Source of the DNA: JBASTI01 sp964374025
GTDB lineage: Bacteria > Patescibacteriota > Minisyncoccia > Spechtbacterales > HO2-43-30
Length of the DNA stretch: 64,000 nt
Assembly: GCA_964374025.1 (NCBI GenBank)
Contig: CAYJWU010000002.1
Span: forward strand, 1 to 64,000
Direction: 5' to 3'
The position numbers were made by a program, and so were the translations under genes. Shown here one piece after another: positions 59,938-64,000 of the stretch. Below the pieces are notes generated by a model. That model was not told the DNA's origin. It searched no databases and saw only the letters and a list, made by a program, of their open reading frames with translations. The number at the start of each line of letters is the position of its first letter. The stretch's first letter is position 1.

Positions 59938-60621
59938 CTACTTGCTGCCTATTTCTTTGGACAGCTTCTCCAGCCAATCCTTTGCAACGCCTTGCCCACC
60001 GAAACCAAACGCAAGCCCGCCCGCGATCGCGAGGAACGCCACAAACCCCATAAATAAGGTATTTATAAGACCGGTAGCAATGCCCAGCTGGTCGAACACG
60101 GCAAGAAACGCGAATACCCATACAGCCCAGCGGACCATAACGCCAAGCATTTTTGGCGCAGTGAATTCCGCGGCCTTTATACTTGCCCTTATTATCTTTT
60201 CAGAAAAATCAGCGACTACCGCCGCGATAACTAAAATTAATGCCGCTACAAAAATATTTGGGACATACGCGAGTATAGAAGTAAGGAACTTTGCTACTTC
60301 CTGCAGGCCCAAAATGTCCGCGGCAGCCATGAAGAACGCGATTAGCAAAAACCACTTTACAATCCAGCCGACAAAGCCGCTAAACTCCCAATCAATACCG
60401 GCTTTGTGCGCCGCTTTCATAACGCCAAGCTGATCAAAAATCTTATCGATCTGCGCGGCCGCTAACACCCTTGCGACAAGCTTGCCCAACGCTATTGCGA
60501 CAAGCCACCCCACCGCGAACACAACTATGGCGCCGAAAAGAGAGGGAACAAATCCCACGAACCATTCCCATAAGTTTTGAAGGGAAGCTACGATAACATC
60601 TGTCCAAGTTTGAACTATCAT
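59938..60621 (-). CDS. Conserved TM-helix membrane protein, mechanosensitive channel-like
   Basis: 227 residues from MIVQTWTDVIV at 60621. Four to five membrane helices including AIVVFAVGWLVAIALGKLVA and LTSILAYVPNIFVAALILV, the repeated unit of the conserved TM-helix family (PF05552) linked to MscS-type proteins. It ends GLAFGFGGQGVAKDWLEKL, resembling the MscS pore-lining helix end. No C-terminal MscS cytoplasmic domain, so channel activity is an inference. Confidence 0.75.
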   Translation of the reverse strand: MIVQTWTDVIVASLQNLWEWFVGFVPSLFGAIVVFAVGWLVAIALGKLVARVLAAAQIDKIFDQLGVMKAAHKAGIDWEFSGFVGWIVKWFLLIAFFMAAADILGLQEVAKFLTSILAYVPNIFVAALILVIAAVVADFSEKIIRASIKAAEFTAPKMLGVMVRWAVWVFAFLAVFDQLGIATGLINTLFMGFVAFLAIAGGLAFGFGGQGVAKDWLEKLSKEIGSK

Positions 60622-60741
60622 ATCAAAAAAACAATTGACGAATAACAACTGGCAATTGACAACGGCCAAAAAGCCAATGGCTATAAGCCAATCAAGAAAC
60701 TTTAATATTAATTATGTTAATTGTTAATGTTAACTCTTAAT

Positions 60742-60785
60742 GTACCCCGAACTGTGTTTCGCGAAGCGAAACTCTAGTTCGGGGT
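60742..60785. repeat. 44-bp hairpin repeat, copy 1
   Basis: ACCCCGAACT / AGTTCGGGGT arms with an inner TTTCGCGAAGCGAAA hairpin. A second copy with one base change lies at 60903-60945. Confidence 0.88.
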
Positions 60786-60902
60786 CAACTATTTACTATC
60801 GGCCTTTCTTAATATTATACCAGAAGGGGTCAAGAGGTGGGATGTGGATAAGTAAAATGTGGTATGAACCAGAGTTTGCTGGAAGCAAACACGGTTAATA
60901 CC

Positions 60903-60945
60903 TACCCCGAACTGTGTTTTGCGAAGCGAAACTCTAGTTCGGGGT
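60903..60945. repeat. 44-bp hairpin repeat, copy 2
   Basis: Same unit as 60742-60785, with TTTTGCGAAGCGAAA inside. Ends 19 bp before tRNA-Ala's 3' end. Confidence 0.88.
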
Positions 60946-60963
60946 GGGCCGAGCTAAGCTCGG

Positions 60964-61037
60964 TGGACCTGAGGAGATTCGAACTCCTGACCTTCGCATT
61001 GCAAATGCGGCGCTCTAACCAACTGAGCTACAGGCCC
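60964..61037 (-). tRNA. tRNA-Ala (anticodon TGC)
   Basis: Complementary strand: acceptor GGGCCTG / CAGGTCC, D arm GCTCAGTTGGTTAGAGC, anticodon loop TTTGCAA (TGC), T arm GGAGTTCGAATCTCC. With tRNA-Ile it recalls the usual 16S-Ile-Ala-23S spacer. Confidence 0.95.
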
Positions 61038-61054
61038 ACGTGAATAAAAATATT

Positions 61055-61088
61055 GTCTCCCTTCGGGAGATGTCCCGCAGGGACACAA
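61055..61088. repeat. Double-hairpin repeat abutting a tRNA fragment
   Basis: CTCCCTTCGGGAG + AT + GTCCCGCAGGGAC + ACAA, same architecture as the 37-bp units in uvrC (28176-28249). It joins the tRNA fragment inside the anticodon loop. Confidence 0.75.
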
Positions 61089-61119
61089 ATGCGGTGTTCT
61101 ACCACTAAACTACTGGCCC
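61089..61119 (-). pseudogene. 5' half of a tRNA, truncated in the anticodon loop
   Basis: Complementary strand GGGCCAG-TA-GTTTAGTGGTAGAAC-A-CCGCATTTG has acceptor 5' strand, D arm and anticodon 5' stem, then runs into the double-hairpin repeat. The 3' half is not found before tRNA-Ala. Identity uncertain; the anticodon stem resembles that of tRNA-Ala but the D arm differs. Confidence 0.7.
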
Positions 61120-61120
61120 G

Positions 61121-61567
61121 CTATTTTGCCTGAATTTCCATATTCTTTTTCACTGCCTCATAACTGTATCCTTCTTTTGTCTGCTCAAAGACGGTGCCTA
61201 TCTCGTCAATTAAATCTATGAGTTTTTGGGCATCCGCTATATCCATTGTTTTTTTAGCTTCACCTGCCGCTTTTGTGGCTTTCCAGAATAAGCCATGAAG
61301 ATTCTCAAACTTTTCGGCGTGTTCGGGCTTGAAATAATCCGTCCAAAGCACCCAAAGGTGATGCTTTACGAGTTCCGCCCGCTCTTCCTTTATGGCAATG
61401 CAGCGCTCGCGCAAAACTTCATCCTCTGTACTCTCATAAATCTTTACGGCGTTGTACACCGACTGCGCTTCTATCCTTGCCTGCGCAGGATCATAAACTC
61501 CGCACATCAGGTCGCAATGGGCATCGACAGTTTTAATATTAAAAATTTTGTTGATAAATTTCTGCAT
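61121..61567 (-). CDS. sodN: Nickel-containing superoxide dismutase
   Basis: 148 residues. The nickel hook HCDLMCGVYDPAQARIEAQS starts at residue 17 after a 16-residue propeptide (MQKFINKIFNIKTVDA), which must be cleaved to free His1. Cys2 and Cys6 are present; residue 5 is Met in place of the usual Pro. The remainder (HHLWVLWTDYFKPEHAEKF) matches the four-helix Ni-SOD body. It removes superoxide. The maturation protease SodX is not in this window. It lies between tRNA-Ile and the tRNA fragment, all leftward. Confidence 0.92.
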   Translation of the reverse strand: MQKFINKIFNIKTVDAHCDLMCGVYDPAQARIEAQSVYNAVKIYESTEDEVLRERCIAIKEERAELVKHHLWVLWTDYFKPEHAEKFENLHGLFWKATKAAGEAKKTMDIADAQKLIDLIDEIGTVFEQTKEGYSYEAVKKNMEIQAK

Positions 61568-61591
61568 AGATTTGAATTTTAATTATAACGG

Positions 61592-61663
61592 TGGGCGGCG
61601 AAGGGATCGAACCTTCGACCTCGTTCTTATCAGGAACGCGTTCTACCACTGAACTAGCCGCCC
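61592..61663 (-). tRNA. tRNA-Ile (anticodon GAT)
   Basis: Complementary strand: acceptor GGGCGGC / GCCGCCC, D arm GTTCAGTGGTAGAAC, anticodon stem CGTTC / GAACG with loop CTGATAA (GAT), T arm AAGGTTCGATCCCTT. A -10 TATAAT lies at 61765-61770 upstream. Confidence 0.95.
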
Positions 61664-61796
61664 CTATTGTTTCCCCACAATACCCCTTTCCCACCCCAAA
61701 ATCAAGCCGCATACCAATGCGACAGCTGCAATCGCGGTAATAAAAAGTGCCTGCCGTTTCTTAAATTATACAACAATTACAAAATCGGCGCGAAAC

Positions 61797-61846
61797 AATT
61801 ATAGTATACAAATACTCACGATCGTGAGTATTTGTATACTATAATT
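61797..61846. repeat. Perfect 50-bp palindrome at the 3' end of PaaX/Cas2-like gene 2, site E
   Basis: 25-bp arms, no mismatch and no loop; arm contains TATACAAATACTCACGA. It overlaps the first two bases of the stop codon of 61845-62489. On the other side it stands upstream of the tRNA-Ile/sodN promoter region. Confidence 0.96.
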
Positions 61847-62489
61847 AATATTTCATTCCTTTATCCAATAAGCTAAGGTGCCGCCGCAGTAGAACACCCT
61901 CTCGCAAAAAGTATCTGCGCAAAATCCTATCATTGTCTATTTTTGCCGCAAACATCATTGTATATGGCGTGATACCCAAAAATTCGCACACATACCGCAG
62001 TTCTCTCTCGCATTCAAACGGATAGATCCATACACTTTTTTGAAATTGGAAAAACCCCAAATTTTTTAGTTTTGATCTCAAAACATCTCGGAGGCTTCTC
62101 CGCTTTTCCGGAACATCAAAAAGGAAAAATCGCCACTGCCCATCCCACTTGTCCTTTTTGATAACAGTTATATCATCTAACTTAGCTTTCCCGAAAACCT
62201 TTTGACCCTTTGGGGTCAATTCAATTCTTGCAACATTTTCTTTCTTATCAAACCTCCACCTGACATAGTGATTTCGCTTCAGCTTATAAATACTCTGCCG
62301 TACCTGCTCGGCGTCACTTTCTGGGGGTACATATGGGCCGCCCTCCTCCCACCACTTTTTAACATAGTATCGGACAAGGGCGATTACCACCTTACTCCCC
62401 ATGGGAGAAAGTATCACTGCTCCGCCCACCAACCCAAACAAAATCGCTTTCTCTATAGAATTTTTATTAAGTATCATTCTTGCTGGCAT
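61845..62489 (-). CDS. PaaX-like winged-helix protein with Cas2-like domain, copy 2
   Basis: 214 residues from MPARMILNKNS at 62489; the frame stays open upstream into the HAD gene, but that extension is not protein-like and runs through the palindrome. Same plan as 22805-23449: hydrophobic ILFGLVGGAVILSPMGS, winged helix RQSIYKLKRNHYVRWRFDKK, Cas2-like part WRFFLFDVPEKRRSLRDVLR, GFFQFQKSVWIYPFE, MMFAAKIDND. The two copies are clearly paralogues of identical length. The -10 box TAGTAT is 7 nt from ATG, again suggesting a leaderless mRNA. Confidence 0.85.
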   Translation of the reverse strand: MPARMILNKNSIEKAILFGLVGGAVILSPMGSKVVIALVRYYVKKWWEEGGPYVPPESDAEQVRQSIYKLKRNHYVRWRFDKKENVARIELTPKGQKVFGKAKLDDITVIKKDKWDGQWRFFLFDVPEKRRSLRDVLRSKLKNLGFFQFQKSVWIYPFECERELRYVCEFLGITPYTMMFAAKIDNDRILRRYFLREGVLLRRHLSLLDKGMKY

Positions 62490-62496
62490 ATAAACA

Positions 62497-62526
62497 ATAC
62501 TACCATACCAAACTATTCTTATACAA
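62497..62526 (-). promoter_or_regulatory. Promoter of PaaX/Cas2-like gene 2
   Basis: Complementary strand: -35 TTGTAT (62521-62526) inside palindrome F, 18-bp spacer, -10 TAGTAT (62497-62502). Confidence 0.55.
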
Positions 62527-62553
62527 ATACTCACGATCGTGAGTATTTGTATA
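62520..62553. repeat. Perfect 34-bp palindrome upstream of PaaX/Cas2-like gene 2, site F
   Basis: 17-bp arms TATACAAATACTCACGA and complement; inner 34 bp identical to those of palindrome E. Confidence 0.96.
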
Positions 62554-62566
62554 TTGATATGGAAAC

Positions 62567-62617
62567 AAAAAATCCTAAGAGGAATCGTATGGAAAATCAT
62601 ACGGAAAACCTTAGGAT
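62567..62617 (-). terminator. Terminator of the HAD phosphatase gene
   Basis: Complementary strand AAATCCTAAG / CTTAGGATTT with an inner CCGTATGATTTTCCATACG hairpin and a T6 run. Confidence 0.85.
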
Positions 62618-62628
62618 TTATTCCTAAA

Positions 62629-63546
62629 TCAGTAGCCCTTCCATATCGGGGGCACGGGGTAACTTTCTCCAAACATCTCTGCGGGAAGTGTGCCCCCGTA
62701 CGCGAGCAGACTTTCGCCAAACTCGAACGCATGATAATTAAACTGCGCAGTTCTCAAAGTTTCGAATCCTCGCCTCATCGCACTTCTATGCTGTGGGTGA
62801 TACCGAAGTATCTCCCAAATTTGGCAATTGAGGATAATGGGCAAGAACGGGGAGAATGAGGGATAAGTCAAGAATATATCGGCCTGTTCTTCCACGGCCG
62901 CTCGGGGCACAAATCCCCCAAATCCAATGCACAAATCGACAACTGGCTTTGTTTCAAGTTCGGAAACGGAATCCCCAACGATAGCAACCGGCCCCCAAAT
63001 TCCGTTTGAGGCTCTAAACTTTTCGATTACCTTACGTTTTCCTCCGTCGCGCGATAAGGGATTGCTCTCGTCAAAGCCCGCATATCGGCCTCTCCGGAAG
63101 AAAAGTTCGTTGGCGTATACGTCGCCTTCTGATATCCCAACATACTCGGCAAGCGGTAAAATTGCCTCGCGATAACCCCCGGTTATCAAACAGACGTTTA
63201 CACCTAAATCCTGCAATGCTTGTATCGTTTCTTTTGCATCTGGTGCGAGATTTTCAATGTACAATCGCGAAATCCTTCCAAGATCCCGATGCCTGGGCCG
63301 TATAATCTCCAAGCGTCTTCCAAATACTTCCTCAAGTGCGATCTCGCCGTCCATTGCTCTTTTTGTAAGCTCCGCGACTTCCGTTTTTTTGCCGCTTATA
63401 CGGGCAAGCTCGTTTATTCCCTCTATTCCGCAAAGGCAGCTGTCTACATCTATAAAAAGATGCTGATAATCATAGGCCCTAACTTGTCGGCACAGCACAT
63501 CAAAGTCACCTTCGTCGCATCGCTCGCAAACTGCGTGCATACCCAT
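62629..63546 (-). CDS. HAD-family phosphatase, phosphoserine phosphatase-like
   Basis: 305 residues. Motif I FIDVDSCLCGIEGINELARI (Asp nucleophile, Asp+2) matches SerB, followed by VAELTKRAMDGEIALEEVFG; motif II CLITGGY; motif IV VAIVGDSVSELE. A roughly 85-residue C-terminal extension (SFSPFLPIILNCQIWEILRY onward) is not part of SerB, and the N-terminus has CERCDEGD. Substrate is therefore open. Ribosome-binding site AGGAG lies 9 nt before ATG; a 5' UTR hairpin AACCCCTTTC / GAAGGGGGTT lies just upstream. Confidence 0.82.
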   Translation of the reverse strand: MGMHAVCERCDEGDFDVLCRQVRAYDYQHLFIDVDSCLCGIEGINELARISGKKTEVAELTKRAMDGEIALEEVFGRRLEIIRPRHRDLGRISRLYIENLAPDAKETIQALQDLGVNVCLITGGYREAILPLAEYVGISEGDVYANELFFRRGRYAGFDESNPLSRDGGKRKVIEKFRASNGIWGPVAIVGDSVSELETKPVVDLCIGFGGFVPRAAVEEQADIFLTYPSFSPFLPIILNCQIWEILRYHPQHRSAMRRGFETLRTAQFNYHAFEFGESLLAYGGTLPAEMFGESYPVPPIWKGY

Positions 63547-64000
63547 TTTAACTTTCTCCTAACAAGAACTAACCCCCTTCAGTAAGATTTGAAAGGGGTT
63601 AGTTGGAGTACGATTTCTGAGTATTTTTAGAGTTTCGTCACACCACAACTATCCCCTTTCAAAAAAGAGGATGAAGTGGTGCTCGAATTAAATTTTTGCA
63701 AACCAAATAATTTCATATTTTGCTTCTGCTTTCTACGGTGCATACCCTGTAATGACCTTGCGAATTATCTGCTCCATAAATGGATCAGATATACTCGCAG
63801 TTTTTTGGTCACTGGGTATACACCCGTAATACGTAATGCCTCAGCTCTATTATTTCGTAAATAATAGAGCTATCGCAAGGTCATTACGGGGCATACCATC
63901 GAATGGTCTCGTTTAGGATTAGAGACCAAAACCAACAAGTTAAGGGCTGAATTCAGACCCTCGACTTGGCCGACTAAATTTTCCCCGCTTAACCGTCCTT
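63547..64000. other. Gene-free, strongly structured end of window
   Basis: No protein gene supported. Holds a UTR hairpin at about 63573-63602, a roughly 160-bp stem-loop (63740-63898) and further hairpins (GGTCTC...GAGACC; CAAGT...ACTTG around a CTGAATTCAG core) to the window edge. The end may be part of a non-coding RNA continuing outside; it was not matched to rRNA, tmRNA or RNase P. Confidence 0.45.
63740..63898. repeat. Large stem-loop with nested hairpin
   Basis: Outer arms GCATACCCTGTAATGACC-TTGCGA and TCGCAA-GGTCATTACGGGGCATAC pair over 24 bp with three wobble/mismatch positions. Within lies a perfect hairpin AGCTCTATTATTT-CGT-AAATAATAGAGCT and GGGTATACACCC. Confidence 0.8.

Larger units (their letters stand above)
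60670..60963. other. Non-coding stretch with duplicated hairpin
   Basis: No gene seen. Contains the two hairpins at 60742-60785 and 60903-60945 and a region with repeated AATTGACAA-type words near 60630-60665. Confidence 0.6.
61797..62553. mobile_element. Second palindrome-framed PaaX/Cas2-like unit
   Basis: 757 bp from palindrome E to palindrome F with a single gene between, the same plan and almost the same size as 22762-23520 (759 bp). No target-gene duplication was found at its edges. Its palindromes are the TACTCACGA type also found at sites A, B and C. Confidence 0.5.

Noticed and set aside
61055..61119. An intron-containing tRNA
   Set aside because: The insert is a known repeat unit of this window and no 3' tRNA half follows before tRNA-Ala.
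62490..62732. N-terminal extension of PaaX/Cas2-like gene 2 into the HAD gene
   Set aside because: The extension crosses palindrome F, a terminator and another gene's coding region; the paralogue begins at the equivalent MPARM, and lengths then agree exactly.
63600..64000. 16S rRNA, tmRNA or RNase P RNA at the right edge
   Set aside because: None of the conserved sequences of these RNAs could be found on either strand, so the region is left as unidentified structure.

Overview
The window reads as part of a Candidate Phyla Radiation (Patescibacteria, Parcubacteria-like) genome, probably a metagenome-assembled scaffold because a run of 100 N interrupts uvrA. The reasons are: a 23S rRNA gene split by three group I introns, two with LAGLIDADG endonucleases; a two-gene (split) transketolase inside a compact glycolysis/pentose-phosphate cluster; short forms of EF-Ts and RF1; rpsF-ssb-rpsR with no rplI after it; several apparently leaderless promoters; and many small orphan genes and dispersed hairpin repeats. 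TAA, TAG and TGA all serve as stops, so the code is the standard bacterial one. No 16S gene is visible.

Layout. 0-6 kb: translation genes (tRNA-Thr, rpsB-tsf, rpmE-prfA, rplY) and a secreted lytic-transglycosylase-like protein. 6-13.6 kb: a leftward carbon cluster, rpe > transketolase N > Ig-like surface protein > transketolase C > PfkB kinase > unknown > class II aldolase. 13.7-17.4 kb: an island of small orphan genes (NYN protein, MOSC protein, unknowns) sharing near-identical terminators and palindrome-linked promoters. 17.5-22.6 kb: rpiB, a GlcD-type FAD oxidase, GAPDH, a BadF-type kinase and a VIT-family transporter. 22.7-28.4 kb: a PaaX/Cas2-like gene framed by perfect palindromes and inserted at the 3' end of uvrA, then uvrA and uvrC. 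28.5-38 kb: secG, a peptide-binding protein, RNase J, trpS, a phosphohexomutase, a DEDDh exonuclease and rpsF-ssb-rpsR. 38-48 kb: recA, ftsK, rpoC and rpoB, leftward. 48-54.6 kb: envelope genes (C39-like protein, O-antigen-ligase-like TPR protein, RodA) and a candidate tiny RNA. 54.6-61.7 kb: 5S and 23S rRNA, a membrane protein, tRNA-Ala, a broken tRNA, a nickel superoxide dismutase and tRNA-Ile. 61.8-64 kb: a second palindrome-framed PaaX/Cas2-like gene, a phosphoserine-phosphatase-like HAD protein and a structured non-coding end.

The most interesting system is the pair of 214-residue winged-helix plus Cas2-like proteins (22805-23449 and 61845-62489). Each is bracketed by two copies of its own long, loopless palindrome; one palindrome abuts or overlaps the stop codon and the other carries the likely -35 box. 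Related palindromes sit at the promoters of at least three other genes, including uvrC. The first copy lies between the real uvrA end and a diverged 43-bp duplicate of the uvrA end, as if a mobile unit brought a replacement tail for its target gene. Either a minimal mobile element or a palindrome-binding regulator would explain part of this; the duplicated uvrA tail favours mobility.

A second layer is a set of palindromic repeats inserted in frame inside uvrA, uvrC and ssb (all three reading Pro-Thr-x-Val-Gly across the hairpin tip), similar in style to Rickettsia palindromic elements. A related repeat family seems to have truncated a tRNA gene.
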